NCBI RefSeq assembly: GCF_900604535.1
Contig: NZ_UWOT01000015.1
Coordinates: 15,507 to 79,506, forward strand
DNA: 64,000 bases
Reading direction: 5' to 3'
From: Romboutsia_E sp900604535
Lineage (GTDB): Bacteria; Bacillota; Clostridia; Peptostreptococcales; Peptostreptococcaceae
Position numbers and translations under genes: made by a program. This document shows, piece by piece, positions 1 through 7,757 of this stretch. The first letter of the stretch is position 1. The number at the start of each line of letters is the position of its first letter. The notes beneath the pieces are model-generated. The model was given only the letters and a program-made list of their open reading frames with translations, had not been told where the DNA came from and did no database searches.

Positions 1-416
1 ACATCTTTTTTTAATAAAGTTTCTATATCAGAATTTATAGTACTTTCTTTAAATTCTTCTGCTATTTTCTTTAATTTTTTTAAGTCTATATCACTTATTC
101 TTTCCGCTGCAAGAGATGCTGATAACCCTTCTAAGCTAGCTCTTACTTCTAATACATCTATTACGTCTTTTAGAGACATATTTGCTACATATGCTCCCTT
201 TCTTGGTAGCATAACAACTAAACCTTCTAGCTCTAATTTTCTTATTGCCTCTCTAACTGGTGTTCTACTAACACCTAATTGTTCTGCAAGTTGAACTTCC
301 ATTAATCTTTGACCTGGTTTTAAGTTACCTTCTAGTATAGCTTCTCTTAAGTTTTCAAATACTACATCCCTTAATGGTTTATAATCATCTAAATTTAATT
401 TAGTTAAATTATCCAT
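1..416 (-). CDS. GntR (FadR subfamily) transcriptional regulator, C-terminus cut by window edge
   Basis: I translated the first 138 codons by hand from an ATG at 416. The N-terminal winged helix (roughly residues 12-75) has the typical GntR pattern, including LKPGQRLMEVQLAEQLGVSR and TPVREAIRKLELEGL. An all-alpha effector domain of FadR type begins after it (VLEVRASLEGLSASLAAERI). The remainder lies outside the window. The start overlaps the 3' end of ispE by 8 bases, so the two genes are probably co-transcribed and translationally coupled. In C. difficile a GntR gene also follows ispE. The ligand is unknown. The family call is firm; the regulated pathway is not known. Confidence 0.9.
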   Translation of the reverse strand, partial: MDNLTKLNLDDYKPLRDVVFENLREAILEGNLKPGQRLMEVQLAEQLGVSRTPVREAIRKLELEGLVVMLPRKGAYVANMSLKDVIDVLEVRASLEGLSASLAAERISDIDLKKLKKIAEEFKESTINSDIETLLKKD

Positions 417-1290
417 TAATTTCAACTCCTTTCTCACTACTATTAACTACATATACTTGTTTATATTTCTTCAGTAATTCCTTTTTCCCTTTTAAAGCAT
501 CTTCCTTATTTTTGTATAAACCAAATACAGTAGGACCACTTCCGCTCATCATAGAACCTAATGCCTTATTTTCATTCATAATTTCTTCTATTTCTTTTAT
601 TTGAGCATGATTTTTACTGGTAACTGCTTCAAGTACATTTACCATATTTCTTGATATAGAATCTATATCATTGTTTTTTAAACATTGTATTAAGTATTCA
701 TTATTAGGCCTAATTTTGATATTACTTAAGTCTAATCCCTCGTATACCTCTTTTGTCGAAACAAATAACTCTGGCTTGCAAACTAATATACTAACATCTT
801 TAGGTAAACCTTTTATGTATGTAAGCTCTTCTCCGACACCTTTAGCTAAAGCCGCATTTCCTACTATACAAAAAGGTACATCCGCTCCTAATTTAAATCC
901 AAGTTCTTGTAATTTTTTATCCGATAAGTTTAAATTCCACATCTTATTAAGACCTACTAATACTGCTGCTGCGTTAGAGCTACCTCCAGCCATTCCTGCT
1001 GCTATAGGTATATTCTTTTCTATAAAAATTTCAACTCCCTTTTCTATAGAAAAAGTACGTCTAAGTAGATCTACAGCTTTATAAACTATATTATCTCCAT
1101 CTAATGGAATATCTGAGCTATTACTGTTTATTATTATGTCATTATTATTAACTTCTTTAATTTTTATGATGTCGTACAGGTCTATTGTCTGCATTATCAT
1201 TTCGACTAAATGATATCCATCCTGTCTTTTACCTAGGACATCTATTGATAAATTTATTTTTGCCCTGCTCTTTAATTCTATAGAATTCAT
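409..1290 (-). CDS. ispE: 4-diphosphocytidyl-2-C-methyl-D-erythritol kinase
   Basis: GHMP-family kinase of the MEP (non-mevalonate) isoprenoid pathway. It phosphorylates 4-diphosphocytidyl-2-C-methyl-D-erythritol with ATP in the cytoplasm. The 293-residue length is normal. Visible motifs are the N-terminal KSRAKINLSIDVLGKRQDGY segment, the ATP-binding glycine-rich loop PIAAGMAGGSSNAAA near residue 95, and the C-terminal GSMMSGSGPTVFGLY motif near residue 245. A good ribosome-binding site (GGAGG) lies 7-8 bases before the ATG. The gene is followed directly by an overlapping GntR regulator. Identification is confident; nothing is odd about it. Confidence 0.97.
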   Translation of the reverse strand: MNSIELKSRAKINLSIDVLGKRQDGYHLVEMIMQTIDLYDIIKIKEVNNNDIIINSNSSDIPLDGDNIVYKAVDLLRRTFSIEKGVEIFIEKNIPIAAGMAGGSSNAAAVLVGLNKMWNLNLSDKKLQELGFKLGADVPFCIVGNAALAKGVGEELTYIKGLPKDVSILVCKPELFVSTKEVYEGLDLSNIKIRPNNEYLIQCLKNNDIDSISRNMVNVLEAVTSKNHAQIKEIEEIMNENKALGSMMSGSGPTVFGLYKNKEDALKGKKELLKKYKQVYVVNSSEKGVEING

Positions 1291-1346
1291 TTTAGCCTCC
1301 TTTATATATCGTATAATGCATTCCTATTTATAAATATTATACTACA

Positions 1347-1391
1347 AAAAATAAAATAATAGGGCATTATAACACCCTATTATTTTATTTT
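1347..1391 (-). terminator. Rho-independent terminator after sipL
   Basis: AT-rich hairpin with arms AATAATAGGG / CCCTATTATT around a short loop, T-rich on both sides. It lies just past the sipL stop on the minus strand and upstream of ispE, so it separates the two transcription units. Confidence 0.75.
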
Positions 1392-1400
1392 TATATAATA

Positions 1401-2951
1401 TTAATCAACCATAACTACTTTCTTCTCTAATATTAAGCATTTTCCTGGTTTTAATATATCATCATCTTTTAAATCATTAAGTTCAGAAATTTCTTCTTCT
1501 GTTGTATTATATTTTTTAGCTATATTCCAAAGACTATCCCCTTCTTTACATATATAAACTATAATGCTTGGTGCCTTTGATAAATCATAATCTCCGCAAT
1601 CTTCACCTTTTATTATAAAACTTTCTGATTTTTTATCTATTACTTCTATGAATCTGTTAACTTTAACAGACACATCTATTTGGTCTCTATTTAAATCAAC
1701 TTCTACTTTTTCTATGCATACTGTATTGAATACAGACGAAGTATCTGATAAACCATCAACTTCAACATCGTGTTCAAACGGTATTTCTTCACTTATTTTA
1801 TATACGATTTTTAATCCTTCTACAGGAACATATAGTATATCCATTTTTATTATACCTTGTATTATGCTTTTACCATCTTCCATATATGCATTTTCGATTG
1901 AAATTGATGGGCAAACACTTACAATATCTTTTATTTGTATATCTTCATTATCATTTTTTATAGTATCCCTAACTACAAAACTTTCTGTATCACTAGCTAA
2001 TACTTTGTTTAGTTCTATTAATCTATGATCAAACTTAAGTACTTTTTGTGGTGAGTATGCATCTTGTAATACTTCTCGTGCAACTTCATCTGTCACTTTT
2101 ACTTTACTACTTATAGTACAATCAATTTCTAATATACCAGTATTGCTATCACCATTTTGCTTAAATATATAATTAAAATCATTTATAGATAGTAATGTTT
2201 CTTCATTCATACCATCACAAACCCCAGGAACCTCTATAAATTGAGTAAAATCAATATCTACTTTATCTAGTTCTACAAGCTCTCCATCATAAGTGCATGC
2301 AAGAGGATTTATATCTAGTACACCACCAATTATAACCTTATTATCACTAACTCTACTTTCTTTTATTCTTACATATGGATTCACACTTATAATTGATTGT
2401 ACTTCCTCTGTATTTATAGTTATTGTATCTCTTATAACACTCTCTGATTTTTCTATACCCACTATATCTTGATAACTAACTTCTTTTCTACTTTTTTGTA
2501 TTCCCTCTACTTGAGATACATCTTTTACTATATCTAGTCTTTTCTTTTCAAATAGGCTACCTTTTATATTGATCAAAGCTCCTATTCTAATCTTTCTCTC
2601 ATTCATTATTGTACAATCAACATGTTCTATTTCAGGGTATAACATATACTCCATGTCTTGAGTAACATTATCTTTGTCTATTACCTCATTTATGTCAATT
2701 TTACCATCTACATTTGAAATAGTATTCTTATCATCAGCTATATAAATCACATTATAATTAAAACTACCTCTACACACTACTTTCCCATCTGCAATTTCTA
2801 TTTTTTTCAGAGCTATGTACCCCTCTGTTTTTACAATGTCATACACATCTGATTTTTTATCTGGCACTACTGCCTCTAACTCTATAAATGTTTGAAATTT
2901 TCCAAAGTCCATTCTATTGTCAATCTTTATAACATCTTTTATTAGTTCCAT
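1401..2951 (-). CDS. sipL: SPOCS/DUF3794 and LysM domain protein, SipL-like SpoIVA-interacting protein
   Basis: A 516-residue protein made of repeated DUF3794 (SPOCS) domains through about residue 450, then a single C-terminal LysM domain (about 461-510, YICKEGDSLWNIAKKYNTTE). This is the architecture of C. difficile SipL, which binds the coat morphogenetic ATPase SpoIVA through its LysM domain and anchors the spore coat in the mother cell. C. difficile sipL also lies beside ispE, veg and yabG, which supports orthology. The RBS is a run of G's (AGGGGGAC) just before the ATG. I found no convincing SigE promoter in the short upstream gap. Domain assignment is sure; the sipL name rests on architecture plus synteny. 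Confidence 0.9.
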   Translation of the reverse strand: MELIKDVIKIDNRMDFGKFQTFIELEAVVPDKKSDVYDIVKTEGYIALKKIEIADGKVVCRGSFNYNVIYIADDKNTISNVDGKIDINEVIDKDNVTQDMEYMLYPEIEHVDCTIMNERKIRIGALINIKGSLFEKKRLDIVKDVSQVEGIQKSRKEVSYQDIVGIEKSESVIRDTITINTEEVQSIISVNPYVRIKESRVSDNKVIIGGVLDINPLACTYDGELVELDKVDIDFTQFIEVPGVCDGMNEETLLSINDFNYIFKQNGDSNTGILEIDCTISSKVKVTDEVAREVLQDAYSPQKVLKFDHRLIELNKVLASDTESFVVRDTIKNDNEDIQIKDIVSVCPSISIENAYMEDGKSIIQGIIKMDILYVPVEGLKIVYKISEEIPFEHDVEVDGLSDTSSVFNTVCIEKVEVDLNRDQIDVSVKVNRFIEVIDKKSESFIIKGEDCGDYDLSKAPSIIVYICKEGDSLWNIAKKYNTTEEEISELNDLKDDDILKPGKCLILEKKVVMVD

Positions 2952-3019
2952 ATTTGTCCCCCTTGTATATAAAAAATATAAGTTATCACACTATATTTAT
3001 ATTTATAAGACAAAAAAAA

Positions 3020-3050
3020 AATTACACCTATTTTTAATAGGTATAATTTT
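3020..3050 (-). terminator. Terminator after veg
   Basis: On the minus strand, arms ATTATACCTAT / ATAGGTGTAAT with a small loop are followed by about nine T's. It overlaps the last bases of the veg reading frame. Confidence 0.85.
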
Positions 3051-3282
3051 AACTTGCGTTTAATTTATCTTTCTCTCTACCTTTATACACTTGTAACTTA
3101 ACATTAGCTGTTAATAAATCTGAATAACTATAAGATACTCTTGAGTATCCATTTTGACTGTCGTCTAATCTTACAACAAATACACTAGGATAAACTTTTT
3201 CAAGTACTCCCTTTCTTGTTATAACTTGTTTTCTCCCCTTGTTAGCCTTTAGTATTATCCTCTTTCCTAAATGTCTTTCCAA
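3049..3282 (-). CDS. veg: Veg family protein (5' end frameshifted)
   Basis: Conserved Veg (DUF1021) core: LGKRIILKANKGRKQVITRK, YPSVFVVRLDD and RVSYSYSDLL. Veg is a small protein linked to biofilm and spore functions in Bacillus and is conserved in clostridia. The open frame given starts at an internal TTG and lacks about 14 N-terminal residues. A GTG at 3326-3324, preceded by AAGGTGAT, starts the expected N-terminus (MATVQTLDKIR). After 11 codons that frame hits TAA, because three copies of the pentamer GATAA (3291-3305) put it out of phase. Removing one 5-base unit gives a continuous 92-residue protein (MATVQTLDKIRSSLERHLGKR...). The gene is therefore either off through slippage, newly broken, or mis-sequenced at that point. 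Confidence 0.88.
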   Translation of the reverse strand: MERHLGKRIILKANKGRKQVITRKGVLEKVYPSVFVVRLDDSQNGYSRVSYSYSDLLTANVKLQVYKGREKDKLNAS

Positions 3283-3290
3283 ACTTGATC

Positions 3291-3305
3291 TTATCTTATC
3301 TTATC
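3291..3305. repeat. Pentanucleotide tandem repeat (TTATC x3) inside veg
   Basis: Three perfect TTATC units (GATAA on the coding strand) at codons 8-11 of veg, with a further partial unit next to them. Two units keep the reading frame; the three present here break it. Confidence 0.95.
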
Positions 3306-3469
3306 TAAAGTTTGAACAGTAGCCACAATATCACCTTCTTTAAACGTTTGTATGTTTACATAATACCATGTTTTTATTTAATTGTCAAACGTTTAAACTA
3401 ATAATTTTATATATTTTTTAATAAAAAGTCAATAGTATTTTTTAAGAATACAGTATAATATTGTTTTTT

Positions 3470-4330
3470 TTAGTATAAAATTGTTTTTGGCATAGCCCAT
3501 CTAAATTTTCCTCTTGTTTCTGAACCACCAATTCCTTTATATCCAGTGACTGTCTGTTCTATAACTTCATCGATTGGTACAACAACATCTATTCTAGAGC
3601 AGGCTATTTTTTCTACTATAAATACTGGGTCTAGAGCATGAATCATTATTCTACCTGGTGAACTTGCATAGTTAGCACCTGATTTTATTATTTGTTCATA
3701 ATTTGACTGACACGCTCCTGCAAATATTACAAGATTATCCACATTTGGTTCCCACTTTCTGGCTTCTTTAACAGCTTTTATAAAGTTTAATGAATTTCTA
3801 TAATTACTTAAGTCCTTTATATTTCCTTTTTTTGATGTAAGTGCATCGTGACCTGTAATTACCAATATATCTGGATTATGCTTTTCTAAAAGACTTCTTA
3901 CTTCTTTATATTGGTTTGCTTCAGATATAGAAACTCCAACAGCTGGTATTCCTAATTGAGTGTATACATCTAGGCATATCTTTAAATATTCTTTATCTCC
4001 ATCTATTTGAAGTACTTTACCTGGCATTCCATACATATTAGTATTTGATTGAGCTTTTGGTAATCCCCTCATATTTTTCTTTTGTCTTTCTCTAGCCTTT
4101 TTCACTGATCTATATAATAAATTTTCTACATTTCTATCTATTAAAATATCATTCATATCAGGCATCTGTACAATTTCTAGATCTTCTAAATATGCATCTG
4201 CTAAAACCCTAAATGCAACCCCTTTTAATACAGCTATTTTTTTATTATTTTCATCTATATTAAACCCAACTATCTTAAATATAATATCTTTATTATATGA
4301 CTTTCTCGCTACTATATCCCCTATTTTCAT
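3470..4330 (-). CDS. yabG: Sporulation-specific protease YabG
   Basis: YabG is the mother-cell protease that processes coat and cortex-related proteins late in sporulation; in C. difficile it is involved in CspBA and coat protein processing. The protein shows the family core: N-terminal IGDIVARKSYN, the central LQIDGDKEYLKICLDVYTQLGIP, DILVITGHDAL, and FAGACQSNYEQIIKSGAN with SSPGRIMIHALDPVFIVEKI. I chose the ATG at 4330, giving MKIGDIV, because GGGAGG lies six bases before it; an upstream TTG would add six non-conserved residues. It sits upstream of veg and sipL as in C. difficile and has its own SigK-type promoter. Confidence 0.95.
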   Translation of the reverse strand: MKIGDIVARKSYNKDIIFKIVGFNIDENNKKIAVLKGVAFRVLADAYLEDLEIVQMPDMNDILIDRNVENLLYRSVKKARERQKKNMRGLPKAQSNTNMYGMPGKVLQIDGDKEYLKICLDVYTQLGIPAVGVSISEANQYKEVRSLLEKHNPDILVITGHDALTSKKGNIKDLSNYRNSLNFIKAVKEARKWEPNVDNLVIFAGACQSNYEQIIKSGANYASSPGRIMIHALDPVFIVEKIACSRIDVVVPIDEVIEQTVTGYKGIGGSETRGKFRWAMPKTILY

Positions 4331-4362
4331 GACTGTCCTCCCAAGCAAAATTTATCTTACTT

Positions 4363-4390
4363 TATAATATGTCCATCAATGTTTTTTGTT
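4363..4390 (-). promoter_or_regulatory. SigK-type promoter of yabG
   Basis: On the minus strand, AACA, a 16-base spacer, then CATATTATA. This matches the late mother-cell SigK consensus (mACa, 16-17 nt, CATAnnnTA). It ends about 33 bases before the yabG ATG. yabG is a SigK gene in Bacillus, which supports the call. Confidence 0.75.
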
Positions 4391-4502
4391 CCTTATTGAT
4401 GAATATAAAACATTTTATTGTTGAAAAATAGAAAATATGGTGATAACATATTTTGAAACCAATACTTATAAAAATAAGTAATTATCTATTTGGGGTGATA
4501 AT

Positions 4503-5405
4503 ATGACTGACAGAGAAAAAGAAATTTTAAGTATCTTAAAAAAAAATCCATTAATATCTCAAAAAGAACTTGCATCCATACTTTCTATAACTAGGTCTTC
4601 CGTTGCTGTACATATAACAAATCTCATGAAAAAGGGTTACATTAAGGGAAAAGGATACATAATAAAAAAAGAAAACTATATCACTATAATTGGAGGTTCT
4701 AGTATAGATATTGAAGGGATGTCAAACAATAAACTAGTAATGTTTGATTCGAATCCTGGAAAGATAAACCTATCTGTAGGTGGCGCTGGTATGAATTTAG
4801 CTGAATATATTCGTAAATTAGGATTTAATACAAAACTTATATCTGCAATTGGAAATGATTTGTATGGTAATACAATTTTATCAGAGTGTAAAAGTTATGG
4901 TATAGATGTAGATGATTGCTATATATCAAGTGATGATTCAACATCAATATATATATCAATATTCAATAATTTAAATGATATGCAACTTGCTATATCTCAT
5001 ATGGATATTACAGAGAAAATCGATGTTAATTTTATTAATTCAAAGCATTCAGCTATAAGCGATTCTATTGCTATTATACTAGATACAAATTTACCAGAAA
5101 AAACTATAGACTTTATAACAAAATTCTACTCTCATATTCCAATTTTAATAGACACTGTATCTTCTTCAAAGTGTATTAAAGTTAAAAATATGGTTGAAAG
5201 ATTTGATTTTATAAAATTAAGTCAAAGTGAAGCTGAGATACTATCAGATATAAAAATTTATAATGAAGATGATATATCTAGATGTTGCAACTATTTTTTA
5301 AATAAAGGAGTAAAGCGTGTATTTATAAAAATAGGAAAAGATAAATTTATTTCATCGGATGGAATTAACTTAGAAGAAACATTAAAGGAGCTATCATTAT
5401 GTTAG
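4503..5405 (+). CDS. Winged-helix / PfkB-family kinase-like protein lacking the C-terminal catalytic motif
   Basis: Residues 1-55 form a LexA/MarR-like winged helix (KEILSILKKNPLISQKELA, SRSSVAVHITNLMKKGYIKG). Residues 60-295 are a PfkB ribokinase fold with the N-terminal signatures IGGSSIDIEG, NPGKINLSVGGAGMNLAEYI and AIGNDLYGN. This is the layout of HTH-containing pseudouridine kinases. It ends at residue 300, just where the second PfkB signature (TGAGD, with the catalytic Asp) should begin. That motif is absent, so kinase activity is unlikely. The 3' end overlaps the next gene by 7 bases, indicating a coupled pair. RBS GGGGTG precedes the ATG. It could be a nucleoside-responsive regulator or a decaying gene. 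Confidence 0.75.
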   Translation: MTDREKEILSILKKNPLISQKELASILSITRSSVAVHITNLMKKGYIKGKGYIIKKENYITIIGGSSIDIEGMSNNKLVMFDSNPGKINLSVGGAGMNLAEYIRKLGFNTKLISAIGNDLYGNTILSECKSYGIDVDDCYISSDDSTSIYISIFNNLNDMQLAISHMDITEKIDVNFINSKHSAISDSIAIILDTNLPEKTIDFITKFYSHIPILIDTVSSSKCIKVKNMVERFDFIKLSQSEAEILSDIKIYNEDDISRCCNYFLNKGVKRVFIKIGKDKFISSDGINLEETLKELSLC

Positions 5406-6154
5406 AAAAATATTTAAACATACATCCTGAAGTTCAAAAATCAATCTCTTTTGGCTACCCAGTTGTAGCCTTAGAGTCTCATTCAATCATCAATACTACT
5501 AATTACCCTAAGAATATAGAAGTTTCAAATAAAATTTGTGAAATTATAAGAAATAATGGGGCTATACCTGCTACAACTGCAATTATAAATGGAATATTAA
5601 AAGTTGGACTTACTGAAGAAGAACTTAATATTTTATTAACTAACAGTAAAACTCAATCAGCAAGTATAACTGATTTACCATTTGCTATATCTCATAGTTT
5701 AACATGTACTACAACACTATCTTCTGCTATAACAATAGCTAACCTAGCAAATATAAATGTACTTCTTACTAATAAGATAAATGGAATTTTTAAAACAAAC
5801 TATAATCAGATACAAGTTCCATCTGATTTACAAAAACTATGTTCTAATGAAATTTTTATTATATCTAATAAAGTAAACACTGATATGGATTTAGACATTA
5901 CATTAAATTACTTAGAGTCTCACAATATAATAGTTTTAAATAACAAAGCTGCAAAATATAAAATAAATTCTACATCTGAAATTTCAAAAATTTTTAAAAT
6001 AAAAAAGGACTTAAATCTTGATGGTGGTTTTTTGATAATAAATTCAAATCTTATTGTAGACAGCGATGAAAATTCCCACATAAAACAACTTTATATTAAT
6101 GCTGAATTAGCCTCTAAAATTGCTAGAGATATTTCACTTATATGCAAAAACTAA
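5399..6154 (+). CDS. Divergent pseudouridine-5'-phosphate glycosidase-like protein (PsuG/IndA fold)
   Basis: Recognisable as a PsuG homologue from YPVVALES, NNGAIPATTAIINGILKVGL, DLPFAIS and TLNYLESHNIIVL in the expected order. PsuG cleaves pseudouridine 5'-phosphate to uracil and ribose 5-phosphate. This copy has lost conserved elements. The HGMPYP stretch reads NTTNYP. The lysine before DLP is missing. The TGGIGGVHRG motif is replaced by TNKINGIFKT, so its histidine is gone. The C-terminal third is shortened (251 residues against about 300). The frame is open and starts inside the kinase-like gene with AAAGGAG upstream. Likely inactive as a glycosidase or re-purposed. Confidence 0.65.
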   Translation: MLEKYLNIHPEVQKSISFGYPVVALESHSIINTTNYPKNIEVSNKICEIIRNNGAIPATTAIINGILKVGLTEEELNILLTNSKTQSASITDLPFAISHSLTCTTTLSSAITIANLANINVLLTNKINGIFKTNYNQIQVPSDLQKLCSNEIFIISNKVNTDMDLDITLNYLESHNIIVLNNKAAKYKINSTSEISKIFKIKKDLNLDGGFLIINSNLIVDSDENSHIKQLYINAELASKIARDISLICKN

Positions 6155-6220
6155 AAGGGTACTTCTCAGTTGAATTACTAAGATATTATTTCTTAATACT
6201 TCAATGAGAATACCCTTATT
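6154..6220. terminator. Bidirectional terminator hairpin
   Basis: Long imperfect hairpin: AAGGGTACTTCTCAGTTGAA on the left and TTCAATGAGAATACCCTT on the right. It lies between two convergent genes (psuG-like, plus; SEC-C, minus). Confidence 0.7.
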
Positions 6221-6238
6221 TATTCCATTATATTCAAA

Positions 6239-6736
6239 TTATTTTCCACAACACTTCTTATATTTTTTACCACTTCCACATGGACAAGCATCGTTTCTTC
6301 CTACTTTGTCTTCTTTAACTATAGTCTTAGAGTTTTTGAAAGCCTTAGTTAATTCTTTTCTCTTCTCTACAGATAATATTCCTTCCCAACCTGGTAAAGT
6401 ATGTAACCAGTGTGCTTCTACAGCTACCATGTTGTAGAATAATTTTTCGAAATCTATTTTAACAGTAACCTTAGTGTCAGCTTCTATAGATTCTAAATCT
6501 ATATCTTCTTGTAAGCTTTCACTTATTCCATCTAAGAATCCCATTATGTATTCATTTGAAGTATTGAATTTTTCAGCTAACTCAGCTACAGTTCCTTCTA
6601 ATACTTCTATTTTGTCGTTTAATATTTCATTGTATATAGTTGTCTCTACCTTTAAGTACTCTTCCCAGAACTTTATTTCAGCTTCTTGGCTGTCATGGTT
6701 TTCACTTAAAGATCTCCATTCAGTAAATAAACTCAT
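6239..6736 (-). CDS. SEC-C metal-binding domain protein
   Basis: A 165-residue protein ending in a SEC-C zinc-binding motif (VGRNDACPCGSGKKYKKCCG, residues 144-163), the cysteine-rich tail first known from SecA. The N-terminal 120 residues are acidic and helical, with W and F residues but no catalytic motif I recognise. Such stand-alone SEC-C proteins are common in clostridia and their role is unknown. The start at 6736 has GGAGG just upstream. Single gene, convergent with the preceding plus-strand pair. Confidence 0.85.
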   Translation of the reverse strand: MSLFTEWRSLSENHDSQEAEIKFWEEYLKVETTIYNEILNDKIEVLEGTVAELAEKFNTSNEYIMGFLDGISESLQEDIDLESIEADTKVTVKIDFEKLFYNMVAVEAHWLHTLPGWEGILSVEKRKELTKAFKNSKTIVKEDKVGRNDACPCGSGKKYKKCCGK

Positions 6737-6819
6737 GTTTGAATCCTCCTAAAATTTATCTCTTTTTTATAATATAAATTACTTAAATTTCTAACTTATA
6801 CTATAGTATAAATAATTAA

Positions 6820-7527
6820 CTATTCTATTATATCATAATTAAATAATTCTTTTAATACTTTTATAGCATAGTCTTGCTCTATAAAGTAAGGACTGGTAGC
6901 TATGGTTATAACTTTCGCACCTTTTATAAGGTCTTTTATTTTATTTAACCTTAAGTCATAAGGTATATAATCCATATCTTTTGAGAATATATCTAAATCT
7001 ATATCTAGTATATATTCTCCATCTATATTTATATCAAATCCATATGAACTATCTATTATTATAACCTCAGAAAAAATACCATATTTTAAAGCCGGCTTTA
7101 TAAAGTTACCCACATTTAAAACTTTATTTGTATATCTAAATACATCTTTCATATTATATAAATCTACATCATAATTTATAGGTTCTCTCATATCCTTATG
7201 TTGATCTACATGAATTAATTTGCATCCCTTAGTAAAATGATTTAGATTAAGACTTTTCATCCAAAAATAAAGTGCATGATTGTGATTATCAAAAACATAT
7301 ACATCCTTATCACCTATATTACAGTGAACCATGTTTTTTAAGCCTTTAGCCTTTATTTCATTACCTTCATCAATCTCATTAAATACAATATTTTCACCTA
7401 AAACAACATCATTTAAAGTTCCTTTTATTAGTTTTGGAATAAATATCTTCTTATTTTCTCTTTCATCATAAGAAAAAACATTGTTTCCAACAGGTTCTTC
7501 AATATAAAATCCCACATAATTATTCAT
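6820..7527 (-). CDS. UPF0489 family protein
   Basis: A 235-residue protein with the UPF0489 pattern: VYVFDNHNHALYFW (about 77-90), HVDQHKDMREP (about 105-115), DIDLDIFSKDMD (about 178-189) and ITIATSPYFIEQ near the end. The spaced His/Asp motifs resemble the metal site of the arginase/deacetylase fold, so a metal-dependent hydrolase is an inference only. No biochemical role is known to me. A perfect 35-base palindrome lies 38-72 bases upstream of the start. The gene is monocistronic. Confidence 0.75.
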   Translation of the reverse strand: MNNYVGFYIEEPVGNNVFSYDERENKKIFIPKLIKGTLNDVVLGENIVFNEIDEGNEIKAKGLKNMVHCNIGDKDVYVFDNHNHALYFWMKSLNLNHFTKGCKLIHVDQHKDMREPINYDVDLYNMKDVFRYTNKVLNVGNFIKPALKYGIFSEVIIIDSSYGFDINIDGEYILDIDLDIFSKDMDYIPYDLRLNKIKDLIKGAKVITIATSPYFIEQDYAIKVLKELFNYDIIE

Positions 7528-7564
7528 ACTTAATTCCTCATTTACATACTAAAGTTTTTATTAT

Positions 7565-7599
7565 TTGATTAAACTATTATACTATAATAGTTTAATCAA
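7565..7599. repeat. Perfect 35-base palindrome upstream of UPF0489 gene
   Basis: Two 17-base arms (TTGATTAAACTATTATA and its exact reverse complement) around a single C. Almost pure A+T. It lies in the 5' region of the UPF0489 gene and has no T-tract, so it looks more like a protein-binding site than a terminator. Confidence 0.85.
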
Positions 7600-7693
7600 T
7601 ATTTATATTACTTATCAAATATATTATTATTTTTAAACTTCATATCTTAAAATAAAAATAGAGCATCTATAAAGTTTATTTTTAAATATATAA

Positions 7694-7727
7694 ACATAAA
7701 GACAGAATAATTATTCTGTCTTTATGT
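7694..7727. terminator. Terminator after RluA-type gene
   Basis: Perfect inverted repeat with 17-base arms (ACATAAAGACAGAATAA / TTATTCTGTCTTTATGT) and no loop bases, just past the stop of the minus-strand pseudouridine synthase gene, followed by a T-rich stretch. Confidence 0.8.
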
Positions 7728-7757
7728 AGTACACAAAATAAATTTTATAAAGCCCTT

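Noticed and set aside
671..1084. Plus-strand ORF of 137 codons
   Set aside because: Shadow of ispE on the opposite strand; no RBS and no recognisable protein pattern.
3340..3400. AAACGTTTG sequences near veg
   Set aside because: Resemble cre half-sites but lack the full palindrome and a sugar-related gene.
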